The translations under genes and the position numbers were made by a program. 64,000 nucleotides of DNA from Candidatus Merdivicinus excrementipullorum (GTDB lineage: Bacteria; Bacillota; Clostridia; Oscillospirales; Ruminococcaceae). Shown piece after piece: positions 36,010 to 44,546 of this stretch. The notes under the pieces are model-generated. The model was not told the origin of the DNA. It was given only the letters and a program-made list of their open reading frames with translations, and searched no databases. The DNA is taken from assembly GCA_018716725.1 (NCBI GenBank), contig DVJP01000027.1, positions 1-64,000 on the forward strand, written 5' to 3'. Position 1 is the first letter of the stretch, and each line of letters begins with the position of its first letter.

Positions 36010-38271
36010 ATGAAACATGAATTTTGGATGAAACGGCCGGCCTCCTGGTGGGGCGGCAACTGGCGGGAGGGGACGCCGTTGGGCAACGGCGTCCATGGGG
36101 CCTTGCTGTACGGATATACAGCCCATGAACGGGTGATGCTGTCCCATACGCGGTTGTGGCGCGGGGATTATTCCCCGCCGGTCCCGGATGTAAGCGGGAC
36201 CCTGCCCAAAATGCGGGAAACCCTGTTAAATGGCGGCGTCCCGGAAGGAGACCCCATGCTGGTAAACGCCCTTTATCAGGCGGGTTATGCCCCGAAAGAA
36301 GCCTTCCCTTATCCGGCGGCGGACCTGCTGGTCAGCCTTCCGTCCCAAACTCCCTTTTCCCATTACCGCCGTTCTCTCAAAATGGAAACCGGCGAAGGGC
36401 GGGTCTCCTACCGCCTGGGGGAAGAGGAGGCGCTCCGGCGGTGCTTTGTTTCCAGAGCGGACGACGTGGTGGTCTTGGAATGTAACCGGGACAGCCAGGT
36501 GGAGATTGGCGTCCATATGCCCGATGCCGTCCCATACGACCCCGCCGTCCTGCCTCAGAACGTGGAAACCCGGCAGGAAGGGGAGTGGCTCTTCTTTCGG
36601 GCCTTTCTTTCCGGGAAGGAGCACGGCGCGGTGGCCCGGGTTGTCCGGGGAGAGCGCACCCTGGTGATTGCCCGGGTTTATACGGAAGGGACAAGCGTGG
36701 AAAAATGGCCGGAATATCAGGCGTATATCCGGGCGCTGCCAACGGATTATGATACATTGTTCCAGCGCCACGCGCCGCTGCACCGGGAATTGTTTAACCG
36801 GTGCAAGGTAGAGCTGGACGACCTTCCGGAACGGTTTGCCATGTCCAATGAAGAACTGCTGGACCTGGCCTGGGAGGAGGAACTGCCCAACGCCTTGACC
36901 CAGCGGATGTGGGAATACGGGCGGTATTTGCTCATCAGCGCCACGGCGGAAAACTCCCTGCCCTGCAACCTTACCGGGCTGTGGAGCGGCGACTATAAGG
37001 CCTTCTGGGCGTTCAATATGGCCAACATCAACCTGGAAATGACCTATTGGCAGGCTTTGCCCGGAAACTTGGAGGAACTGGCCCTGCCGTTCTTTGATTA
37101 TTTTGACCGCGGAATGGAGGCCTTCCGGGAAAACGCCCGCCGGATTTACGGCTGCCGGGGGATTTTTGTCCCGGCGGTATCCATGCCCGGGTGCATGCGC
37201 CACGTCTGCATGGCCCCCCACATCACCAACTGGACCGGCGGGGCCGGATGGGTGGCCCAGCACTATTATGATTACTGGGTCTTCACCCGGGACCGGGAAT
37301 TTTTGGAAAACCGGGCTTTGCCTTTTCTGCGGGAAGCGGCGGCGTTTTACGAGGATTTCGTCATCTGGCAGGGGGAAGGCTGGATGGTCTGCCCCTCTGT
37401 TTCTCCGGAAAACCATACCAGCAACTACCTTCCCCGGTCTGAAAACGGCGTGCCGTATGATGTAGGCGACCCCACCCAGGCTTCCATCAACGCCGCTATG
37501 GATGTGGCCATTATCCGGGAAGTGTTCACCCACCTGCTGGCCATTGGGAAGGACACCGGACTTCTGGACGGGGAGGAAGCCGCCCGGTATGAACGGATGC
37601 TGGCCGGTTCGCCGGAGTACCAGCTCAATGAATACGGCGCGCCCCGGGAATGGCTCCACCCGGATTTCCCGGACAACGACCGCCACCGCCACCAGTCCCA
37701 CCTTTATCCCATGTTCCCGGGGCTGGAAAAGGCCCGTCAAAGCCCCGAGGACGACGCGGCCTACCGCCAGGGGGGCCTGCGGCGGATGACAGAGGGCATC
37801 GAATACCAGACCAGCTGGTCCCTGACCCAGAACGCCTGCCTCATGGCCCGGGTGCGGGACGGGGAGTTGGCGTTCCAGAGCTTGAACTTTATTTCCAAAG
37901 CCTTCCTGATGCGCAACCTGTTCACCACCCACAACGACTGGCGGGGGGACGGCATTGGGCTGACCATGGCGTCCGCTCCCTTCCAGATCGACGCCAACAC
38001 CGGCTGGCCCGCCGCTGTGCAGGAAATGCTGCTCTTTTCCAATGAGGAACGGGTAGACATTCTCCCCGCCCTGCCCGCCAAATGGAAAAAAGGTTCTGCC
38101 GGGCCGATGTTAACCCGGTGCGGCGCTGCGGTTTCCTTCTCCTGGGATGGGGATGCCTATTCTGTAAAGGCAGAAGCATTGCGGGATACCTCTTTCCGGC
38201 TTTTCCTGCCGGATGGGACACAGCGCAGCCTGACCATGAAAAAGGACGAAGTTCTGACTTTTCAGGCGTGA
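36010..38271 (+). CDS. Glycoside hydrolase family 95 protein
   Basis: This 753-residue enzyme has the GH95 layout: N-terminal beta domain (GTPLGNGVHGALLYGY, RLWRGDY), an alpha/alpha barrel and a C-terminal beta domain. Residues matching the catalytic set of characterised GH95 enzymes are visible: N339-I-N341, the SPEN motif with Glu467, and PFQIDANTG with Asp661. Known GH95 activities are alpha-1,2-L-fucosidase and alpha-L-galactosidase, both by inversion. There is no signal peptide, so the substrate is imported. It has its own promoter and is followed after 100 bases by a URO-D gene. Fucose or L-galactose in the target glycan is therefore likely. Confidence 0.92.
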   Translation: MKHEFWMKRPASWWGGNWREGTPLGNGVHGALLYGYTAHERVMLSHTRLWRGDYSPPVPDVSGTLPKMRETLLNGGVPEGDPMLVNALYQAGYAPKEAFPYPAADLLVSLPSQTPFSHYRRSLKMETGEGRVSYRLGEEEALRRCFVSRADDVVVLECNRDSQVEIGVHMPDAVPYDPAVLPQNVETRQEGEWLFFRAFLSGKEHGAVARVVRGERTLVIARVYTEGTSVEKWPEYQAYIRALPTDYDTLFQRHAPLHRELFNRCKVELDDLPERFAMSNEELLDLAWEEELPNALTQRMWEYGRYLLISATAENSLPCNLTGLWSGDYKAFWAFNMANINLEMTYWQALPGNLEELALPFFDYFDRGMEAFRENARRIYGCRGIFVPAVSMPGCMRHVCMAPHITNWTGGAGWVAQHYYDYWVFTRDREFLENRALPFLREAAAFYEDFVIWQGEGWMVCPSVSPENHTSNYLPRSENGVPYDVGDPTQASINAAMDVAIIREVFTHLLAIGKDTGLLDGEEAARYERMLAGSPEYQLNEYGAPREWLHPDFPDNDRHRHQSHLYPMFPGLEKARQSPEDDAAYRQGGLRRMTEGIEYQTSWSLTQNACLMARVRDGELAFQSLNFISKAFLMRNLFTTHNDWRGDGIGLTMASAPFQIDANTGWPAAVQEMLLFSNEERVDILPALPAKWKKGSAGPMLTRCGAAVSFSWDGDAYSVKAEALRDTSFRLFLPDGTQRSLTMKKDEVLTFQA

Positions 38272-38371
38272 TTTGCAAGATCGATTATGCCTTGGCTTTT
38301 CGGTATAGCCAAAAAAGAAATGGGGTCATATGCCGGGAAGTCCGTGGGCCTTATGATAAGGGGTTTTTTCT

Positions 38372-39376
38372 ATGAACAAGAGAGAGTACATGCAGCAGGC
38401 GATTCGCCACCAGGAAAGCGGCAAAGTGCCGTATTGTATCCATCTGACCGGCGAGGGGATGGAAGCGTACGGCGACCAGCTGATGCAGGATTATTACAAT
38501 GCCGATGTGCAGGAGGACTACCGCAAGGGCCTGATTACCAAGGACCAGGCCGTTTACCTCTCCATGGGGAACTACATGATCCCTGTGCCCACCGCGTGGT
38601 GGGGCTGGGACTACGACCATATGCCGGCGTCTTACGCCGACCCGGACGAAGCCCCCGCTGAAATGCCGCCCATTGTGAAAACGGGGGATCAGGCGAAATT
38701 TACGGAGCAGGCCCGGTATATCCGGGAAAAATACGGCGTTTACATCGGCTGCCTGATTTTCGGGAGCCATTGGGAGAAGGCGTATTTTACCCGGGGAATC
38801 GAGAATTTCCTGGCGGATATCGCCGGGTTCCCGGAGTTTGCCCAGCAGCTCCTGGATTTTATCATTGCGCACAATATGGAAATGCTGAAGGACACAGTGG
38901 CCTGCCCGTATTACGACGGCATCCTGCTGGGCAGCGACTGGGGCACCCAGAACGACCTGATTATGTCCCCCAAAGCGTGGCATGCCATGATCCAGAACGG
39001 TGAGAAGGTGCAGTACGACCTGATCCACAGCGCGGGCAAGGATGTGATGGTCCACTCCTGCGGGTGCATCCTGCGGATCATGCAGGACCTGGTGGACCTT
39101 GGGGTGGATATCCTCAACCCGGTGCAGCCGGAGTGCATGGACTTAAAATTCCTGAAGGATACCTACGGCCAGCATTTGACCTTCTGGGGCGGCATCAGCA
39201 CCCAGGGCGTCCTGCCCTTCGGCACGCCTGCCGAGGTTGCGGCCGAAACCCAGCGGGTCATTGACCTGATGAGCAAAAACGGCGGCTACATCACCTGTTC
39301 TTCCCAGGAAATCCAGACCGACGTCCCCTATGAAAACCTGAAAGCCTTAATTGACACAGCCCGCGCTAACGGATAA
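38372..39376 (+). CDS. URO-D/MtaA-type methyltransferase-like protein (334 residues)
   Basis: This compact URO-D superfamily protein lies directly after the GH95 gene. It carries the zinc-type motif H228-S-C230-G and is the only one of the five paralogues here with Cys309 at the distal ligand position (YITCSSQ), matching the HxC...C zinc site of MtaA. This makes it the best candidate in the window for a methyltransferase of classical type. The ATG follows AAGGGG loosely. It is the last gene of the operon and a strong hairpin follows. Confidence 0.88.
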   Translation: MNKREYMQQAIRHQESGKVPYCIHLTGEGMEAYGDQLMQDYYNADVQEDYRKGLITKDQAVYLSMGNYMIPVPTAWWGWDYDHMPASYADPDEAPAEMPPIVKTGDQAKFTEQARYIREKYGVYIGCLIFGSHWEKAYFTRGIENFLADIAGFPEFAQQLLDFIIAHNMEMLKDTVACPYYDGILLGSDWGTQNDLIMSPKAWHAMIQNGEKVQYDLIHSAGKDVMVHSCGCILRIMQDLVDLGVDILNPVQPECMDLKFLKDTYGQHLTFWGGISTQGVLPFGTPAEVAAETQRVIDLMSKNGGYITCSSQEIQTDVPYENLKALIDTARANG

Positions 39377-39458
39377 TTTGAAAAGGGAATTTCAGGAATG
39401 AATGATGTGAATAGCCTGCCGCATGGTAAGTAAATTTGCCAAAAAAGGAAAAGAGCTA

Positions 39459-39491
39459 AATAGGCCCCCCGGAAAAAACAGGGGGCCTATT
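39459..39491. terminator. Bidirectional terminator ending the glycan operon
   Basis: AATAGGCCCCC and GGGGGCCTATT form an 11-bp stem around a short A-rich loop. It separates the glycan operon from the convergent DUF1266 operon. Confidence 0.85.
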
Positions 39492-39549
39492 GCCCTTTTG
39501 TAAAAACGAGCGGGAATTTGTCAGCGGCGGCGCGTAGGCGTCGTTTATC

Positions 39550-40734
39550 TTAGCTGAATGTGAAGCCGATTTTCCTCTGTGCAGGCCAAGGATATTCGCG
39601 CCATTGCCCGCCGTCCTGTTCTGCTTTTCCGGTCAGCAGGTCTGTGGCGGCGTCCGCAAGATAGCCCAGGTAACTTCCGGCGGAGCTGTCGCCGCACAGT
39701 AGTTTCCACATAAGTCCTCCAAAAAGGTAGGATTGGGCAAATTCACGCCAGCTGTGCAGCTCCTCCGCAGCTTTTTGGGAAAGCTCCCAGAGAATACCCA
39801 CAGCCTCGCTTTCCGTGAGCCAGCCCAAATAGCATCCCCAGCGGGTCAGCATGGCTGCCCGGCCAATATCCCATCCGGCCATAAAGCCGGGGGCATATTG
39901 GCTTTTGTACCGCTGCGCAAATCTCCATGCCCGCCTGGCGGATTCGCAGTCATCCTCGTCCATGGTTTCGTCCATCAGCTCCTCCGGCGAAGACGCCTCG
40001 CTATAAAGCTGATACCGCAGAATATAGCCCTCCTGCGCTAAATAACGGATCATATCCAGCAGATCGCTGCGGCCGTTTATCCCCCAGGAGCGGCGTACCA
40101 GGGATACGATTTTCTGCTCCATAACAGGGATATGTTCCTCCACATCCATACTGTACAGATTATGATTGTTAAGGGTGGACAGAATACCGGACAGCAGGAT
40201 GCCAAAGCGTTCCCATCTGGCGTCATTTTTTTGGTACGGGATAGGTTCCGGCTCGGGGATGGCCTCAAGCCGGGCCATTGCCTCTTCCAAGGCAGTGTAA
40301 AGAGTTTGCTCCAGTTCCAAATTAAATGCAGGTTCTTCCTCCTCGCCGGCGTCCTCCATTTCCAGCGTTTCCAGAGCCGCCGCCAGAATGCCCATATCTT
40401 CTCCAAACAGCTGCCCCATCAGGTTCTCAGTTGTAGAAGCAGCAGTCTCAGCGACCTTCTCATTTACCATTTTTTGCAGCAGTTCTTCGCTGGCGGCCAT
40501 CTGTGCCAGCCCATCGGCCCCCAATATCTGGCCAAGAATTTCTACCTGCCGTTCAGCGTTGGCATGAATCTGTTCTTCTGCCTCGGCGGCGGATGCAGGC
40601 GCTTCTTTTTCAGAACTGGAAATCTCGAGATTGCGAACCAGTTCTTCGCTTTTTTCAAAAGTTTTTTTCATAGCTTCAGAGGCTCGCTCACTGGCCTGCT
40701 GCGCCCGTTTTCTAATCTCGTTGATGTCAACCAT
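39550..40734 (-). CDS. DUF1266 domain protein
   Basis: This 394-residue protein has an Ala/Glu-rich, probably helical N-terminal half (about residues 1-150) and a C-terminal DUF1266 domain, recognisable by GWDIGRAAMLTRWGCYLGWLTESEA and SWREFAQSYLFGGLMW (given in two parts of the family pattern). The family has no known function. It overlaps the small membrane protein gene upstream by eight bases and is the last gene of a three-gene operon. Confidence 0.82.
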   Translation of the reverse strand: MVDINEIRKRAQQASERASEAMKKTFEKSEELVRNLEISSSEKEAPASAAEAEEQIHANAERQVEILGQILGADGLAQMAASEELLQKMVNEKVAETAASTTENLMGQLFGEDMGILAAALETLEMEDAGEEEEPAFNLELEQTLYTALEEAMARLEAIPEPEPIPYQKNDARWERFGILLSGILSTLNNHNLYSMDVEEHIPVMEQKIVSLVRRSWGINGRSDLLDMIRYLAQEGYILRYQLYSEASSPEELMDETMDEDDCESARRAWRFAQRYKSQYAPGFMAGWDIGRAAMLTRWGCYLGWLTESEAVGILWELSQKAAEELHSWREFAQSYLFGGLMWKLLCGDSSAGSYLGYLADAATDLLTGKAEQDGGQWREYPWPAQRKIGFTFS

Positions 40735-40909
40735 TTTTTCTGTCCTCCTCGTCAGGGGGGAGCGTATGCCATGCCGGAGTTTTTTTGCGGCGTGTAAATA
40801 GCTTTTTGATCCGATTTAAGATTCCTTCTATAAAATGGAACCACAGATTCCCCAATATCAATACCGCCGCAAGAAACAGCAGGAGTGCTCCAATTTCTCC
40901 AAAAGGCAT
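40727..40909 (-). CDS. Small membrane protein (60 residues)
   Basis: This 60-residue protein has one hydrophobic segment (about residues 6-27) and a basic, lysine/arginine-rich tail on the cytoplasmic side. No family is recognised. Its start overlaps no other gene, but its stop overlaps the DUF1266 start by eight bases, and it lies eight bases after the 161-residue protein gene, so translational coupling in one operon supports it as real. Confidence 0.65.
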   Translation of the reverse strand: MPFGEIGALLLFLAAVLILGNLWFHFIEGILNRIKKLFTRRKKTPAWHTLPPDEEDRKNG

Positions 40910-40917
40910 TTGTTACC

Positions 40918-41403
40918 TCACTTTGTTGCAAATCTGTTCATAAAGAAGTCGGTAAAAGCGGCCAGCTCCTCATCCTGGGACACATAGACATACAGCTTTT
41001 CGTCTTCCAGCCAGTCGTAGGCGTTGATGCCGATATACCCTTTTTTGTCCGGATAAATGATAAAAGCGTCGGTAGGGTACTTGTTGCGGTAGGCTTTCAG
41101 GATTTCAGAGCGGCGATAATAGGTCGGATCGCCGCAGCCGGAAAGATCGGGAACAGTGGGAACCACCACAATCGTTTGGCTGTCCTCATTCCAGCCCACA
41201 ATTAGATTTCCGATTTTCGTTTTGCTTCCGTGAACAAATCCGTAATTGAAGCGGCTCACGTCCTCGGTATATCCGAAAATCAGCCGGTAATCCTCTCCGT
41301 CTTTCACAACATGGTTAAATAAAGCGCGCATTTTCTTTGCATTAGCATTGCTTTTTTCCATGTCGATTTCCGGTCCCTTAAATAATTTGCTGAAAAATCC
41401 CAT
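40918..41403 (-). CDS. Hypothetical protein (161 residues)
   Basis: This soluble-looking protein of 161 residues starts with an amphipathic MGFFSKLFKG segment and continues with an alpha/beta domain (VKDGEDYRLIFGYTEDV, then NLIVGWNEDSQTIVVVPTVP). I do not recognise a family. An AGGAGG site precedes the start at 41403. It leads the three-gene operon that ends with DUF1266, and its upstream region shares a 17-base element with the adjacent TetR gene, so it may be a target of that regulator. Confidence 0.75.
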   Translation of the reverse strand: MGFFSKLFKGPEIDMEKSNANAKKMRALFNHVVKDGEDYRLIFGYTEDVSRFNYGFVHGSKTKIGNLIVGWNEDSQTIVVVPTVPDLSGCGDPTYYRRSEILKAYRNKYPTDAFIIYPDKKGYIGINAYDWLEDEKLYVYVSQDEELAAFTDFFMNRFATK

Positions 41404-41499
41404 AACTCTGTTCCTCCTAAATTTTTATTTTTGAAAGTGAATGGGAACCATTACACCATCATTCAAGAATTGTGCCAATAAAATAAATATAAATATAAG

Positions 41500-41516
41500 A
41501 ATTTGTCTTTATTTTG
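41500..41516 (-). promoter_or_regulatory. 17-base element, copy A (inverted copy of 42224-42240)
   Basis: On the minus strand this reads CAAAATAAAGACAAATT, identical over 17 bases to a sequence just before the TetR gene, followed by TCTT in both copies. It lies about 100 bases upstream of the 161-residue protein gene. A shared TetR-regulator site is likely. Confidence 0.6.
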
Positions 41517-41525
41517 ACTGAAGTA

Positions 41526-41571
41526 AAATCCGTCTGAATATAACGCCGCAACACAATATTCGGACGGATTT
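41526..41571 (-). terminator. Terminator of the TetR gene
   Basis: AAATCCGTC and GACGGATTT arms, extended by GAATA/TATTC pairing, form a long hairpin just past the TetR stop codon on the minus strand, followed by TTTTACTTC. Confidence 0.75.
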
Positions 41572-41573
41572 CC

Positions 41574-42209
41574 CTAGTTCCTATCGTCTAAGACCAGAGG
41601 AGACGTTTTCAGTTTTTCCAAGGCATCCACAATGACGTTAAGCTGGAAGTCAATTGTTTCGTCGGCAGCCTCAGGGACAAACAAGGGGAGGGTATCGGGG
41701 AGCGCTCTGCGGATCACCATGGCTGTCAAGCTCAAATTGGTGAAAAGATTGACCCGATTTTCATCAGCTTTGATCCCAAAGCTCTCCAAAATTTCTCCAA
41801 AAAGCCGGCGCTGTTTTTGACGGAACACCTGATAGCTTTCCTTTGACAACCGCTTGAAAATAATCTGCTGTTCTTCAATTGTCAAAACAGCAATTCCATA
41901 TTGTTCCCCGTAGCAGCAGTCATGGAGAAATTTTTTCACAGCGTCACGCCAGCTTAGAGCAGGATCAGCCATCAGCTTTTGAACATACGCAATGATTTTA
42001 GGCTGCTGCCAGTACAGCGTTTCCAGCACCAGGTCTTCTTTTGTTGAGAAAAAAGAGTAGAAAAAAGTTCGTGAAATGCCAACCTTTTTATACACCTGCT
42101 CTACTGTCGTATGCTGGACGCCTTGTTTTGCCATCAGTTCAAGCCCAGCCGTAATCAGCGCCGTTCTGATGCGCTCTCTGTCCTCCTCAGAATAAGCCAC
42201 CCTTGGCAT
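41574..42209 (-). CDS. TetR/AcrR family regulator
   Basis: This 211-residue regulator has an N-terminal TetR helix-turn-helix (GVQHTTVEQVYKKVGISRTF, then FYSFFSTKEDLVLETLY) and a variable ligand-binding C-terminal domain. It is transcribed towards the DUF1266 operon, which lies immediately downstream in the same direction but behind a terminator. A 17-base sequence before its own start recurs before that operon, so it probably represses both. The ligand is unknown. Confidence 0.92.
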   Translation of the reverse strand: MPRVAYSEEDRERIRTALITAGLELMAKQGVQHTTVEQVYKKVGISRTFFYSFFSTKEDLVLETLYWQQPKIIAYVQKLMADPALSWRDAVKKFLHDCCYGEQYGIAVLTIEEQQIIFKRLSKESYQVFRQKQRRLFGEILESFGIKADENRVNLFTNLSLTAMVIRRALPDTLPLFVPEAADETIDFQLNVIVDALEKLKTSPLVLDDRN

Positions 42210-42223
42210 TGCATCACCTCACG

Positions 42224-42240
42224 CAAAATAAAGACAAATT
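42224..42240 (+). promoter_or_regulatory. 17-base element, copy B, upstream of the TetR gene
   Basis: CAAAATAAAGACAAATT lies 15-31 bases upstream of the TetR start codon and is repeated in inverted orientation at 41500-41516. The AAGA...TCTT symmetry around it suits a TetR dimer site. Confidence 0.6.
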
Positions 42241-42528
42241 TTTCTTAATGATTTTATTTTAGCATATTCAATAAAAGAAGGCAAGGGCTGGAGCGACATT
42301 AAATAGATTTTTTTTGACGATGATCCAAGTTTGTTCCGTGATAGGTTAATCAAAAACTGTATGAATTGGGATTTCTCTTTAAACTCTAGGTTTATACCTC
42401 TGAACAATTTGACGCTTCTGTTTTTCTTCTTTCGTGGTATAATTTTATCATGGGGACAAGGGACCATAATCAAAGAAAGTTTAAAATAAGGCCAGTATCC
42501 CTTCAGGCAGACGATATGGGAGGACTCT
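42241..42528. other. Intergenic region between TetR and MoxR genes
   Basis: Nearly 290 AT-rich bases hold the divergent promoters. A TATAAT lies at 42438-42443 for the plus-strand operon, but the nearest TTGACG (42409) is 23 bases away, so the promoter is uncertain. No gene is seen. Confidence 0.4.
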
Positions 42529-43479
42529 ATGGAAAACATGCTGACAAAAGTTCGCCAGGTAATGGGGCAGGTAAATCAGGTGGTGTTGGGCAAGAAAGTC
42601 CAGGTGCGGGAAATTATGCTGGCGTTTCTTGCTAATGGCCATATCCTGCTGGAGGACATTCCCGGCGTCGGAAAGACAACGCTGGCTCTGGCGTTTTCCC
42701 GCGCCATTGACCTGCCCTACCGCCGGATCCAGTTTACGCCGGACGTTCTGCCTTCGGACTTAACGGGTTTCTCCATCTACCGGCGGGACCAGGAGCGGTT
42801 TGTTTACCAGCCTGGCAGCGTCTTTTGCAGCCTGCTGCTGGCGGATGAACTGAACCGTACCTCCCCCAAAACCCAGTCGGCCCTGCTGGAAGTGATGGAG
42901 GAACGGCAGGTAACGGTGGAAGGGGTGACCCGGCCGGTCCCTTCGCCTTTTCTGGTAATTGCCACGCAGAATCCCTCTGGCGCCGCCGGGACCCAGCTTC
43001 TCCCGGAAGCCCAGTCGGACCGGTTCCTCATCAGCCTGACTATTGGCTACCCGGATTTCGAAAACGAGCTGTCCATGGCGCTGGGAGTCAGCGAAACGAG
43101 CCGTTTGGATATGGTAAGCCGGGTGATGGACGGCGAAACCTTGCTGGAAGCCCAGCATCAGGCCAGCCAAGTGTACCTGAAGGATTCCGTTGCGGAATAT
43201 CTGGTAGAGCTGGTGCGGGCCACCCGGGAGCACCCGGATTTGGAAAAGGGCGGCAGCCCGCGGGCAACTATCGGCTTAGTCCGGATGGCAAAGGCGGCGG
43301 CCTGGTTGGACGGGCGGGATTATGTAGACCCCCAGGACGCTGCGGGGCAGTTCCCCTACATTATGAGGCACCGGCTCCGGTTGAGCAATGCCGCCAGGAT
43401 CAAAGAGCGTCAGGCAGACGCTGTGTTGGAAGAAATCGTAGGTTCCATCAAAAAGCCGCCGATGGGAGTGAGAAGGTGA
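42529..43479 (+). CDS. MoxR family AAA+ ATPase
   Basis: This 316-residue ATPase has the Walker A motif GVGKTTLA near residue 45, Walker B LLADELNR near 105, sensor-1 ATQNPSG near 148 and the C-terminal lid. MoxR ATPases act as chaperones for metal insertion or complex assembly and typically form operons with DUF58 and transglutaminase genes, exactly as here. A GGGAGGA site precedes the ATG. The stop overlaps the GTG start of the DUF58 gene, which indicates translational coupling. Confidence 0.95.
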   Translation: MENMLTKVRQVMGQVNQVVLGKKVQVREIMLAFLANGHILLEDIPGVGKTTLALAFSRAIDLPYRRIQFTPDVLPSDLTGFSIYRRDQERFVYQPGSVFCSLLLADELNRTSPKTQSALLEVMEERQVTVEGVTRPVPSPFLVIATQNPSGAAGTQLLPEAQSDRFLISLTIGYPDFENELSMALGVSETSRLDMVSRVMDGETLLEAQHQASQVYLKDSVAEYLVELVRATREHPDLEKGGSPRATIGLVRMAKAAAWLDGRDYVDPQDAAGQFPYIMRHRLRLSNAARIKERQADAVLEEIVGSIKKPPMGVRR

Positions 43480-44546
43480 AACGGGCGCTTCTTTTCTTTC
43501 TCACCCTTCTTATCTGGTTTTTAGCGGGATTGTACCGTTCTCCGGTCTTAATGGCGCTGGCTCTGGCCCAGCTTTTGTTATACGGAGGAATGGGCCTGCT
43601 GTCCTGTTGCCTGAAACGGCGCATTTCAGCAGGATTTGTGCAGAAATTTACGTTCCTTTCCAAAGATCATCTTGGCGAACATATCCTTTGGATAGAAAAC
43701 CGGGGGAAAATCCCAGCGGGGCCGGCAGAAATCCTGTTGTATATCCAGGCACCAGGAGGCAGCCGGACAAAGCAAAAACTGCTGATACCGGCTTTAGACA
43801 GCAATGCGCGGCATGAGACCGCCCTTCCCCTGGATAAACCCCGATGCGGGATTTATACGCTGGAACGGGGCGTCTTACGGGTTTGGGATTACCTGCGGCT
43901 GTTCCGCCGGGAAAAAAGGCTCGCCGGCGAGGCTCAAATCGCGGTGCTGCCGTCAAACAGCCGGCAGATTATGATGCTCCCGCCGGATCATATTGAAAAC
44001 CAAAGGGGGGACGGCTTCGTTTTCCCGCCCTTTTCCGGGAATAACCGGGACGAGATCCGCCAATTGAGAGAGTACCGCCCCGGCGATCCCAGCCGGTTTA
44101 TCCACTGGAAGCTGAGCGCAAGATTGGACGAATTTCTGGTGCGGGAGTACGCCCGTGAGCAGGAGGCGGAAATCCCCCTGTATTTGCAGATGTCTTTTGA
44201 TAAAATACAGCCGCAGGTGCGGGAAGCCTTTTATGAAATATTGTATGGGCTTTTGCTTGGGATGCGGGAAAATGGGAGCCGGGCGGCTGTCTGCTGGCGG
44301 GAAAAAAATAACCGGACAAGGCAGATTGCAGTGGACAGCCTGTCCTCCTGCGCGGAATTGTTTGTCCGGCTGTACCAGTCGGAGCAGGAGCTGGACAACA
44401 CGGAGGAGCCGGAAAGCGCCGGTTTGCGCTTTGGAACGGATCTGCGGCTCATGGACGGGGACAGGCTGCTGTTCCAGTTTTCCGCGGAACAGTATCAGGA
44501 AGAAGTGAACGGTTCGGATTTTACGGGATCGAGGTGTCCGGAATGA
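43476..44546 (+). CDS. DUF58 domain membrane protein
   Basis: This 356-residue protein has two N-terminal hydrophobic segments (about residues 3-20 and 25-45) and a cytoplasmic DUF58 domain with the family signature FSGNNRDEIRQLREYRPGDP and RFIHWKLSARLDEFLVREY. DUF58 proteins partner MoxR ATPases. The GTG start overlaps the MoxR stop (GTGA), and its own stop overlaps the ATG of the transglutaminase gene (ATGA), so three genes form one tightly coupled unit. Confidence 0.93.
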   Translation: MKRALLFFLTLLIWFLAGLYRSPVLMALALAQLLLYGGMGLLSCCLKRRISAGFVQKFTFLSKDHLGEHILWIENRGKIPAGPAEILLYIQAPGGSRTKQKLLIPALDSNARHETALPLDKPRCGIYTLERGVLRVWDYLRLFRREKRLAGEAQIAVLPSNSRQIMMLPPDHIENQRGDGFVFPPFSGNNRDEIRQLREYRPGDPSRFIHWKLSARLDEFLVREYAREQEAEIPLYLQMSFDKIQPQVREAFYEILYGLLLGMRENGSRAAVCWREKNNRTRQIAVDSLSSCAELFVRLYQSEQELDNTEEPESAGLRFGTDLRLMDGDRLLFQFSAEQYQEEVNGSDFTGSRCPE

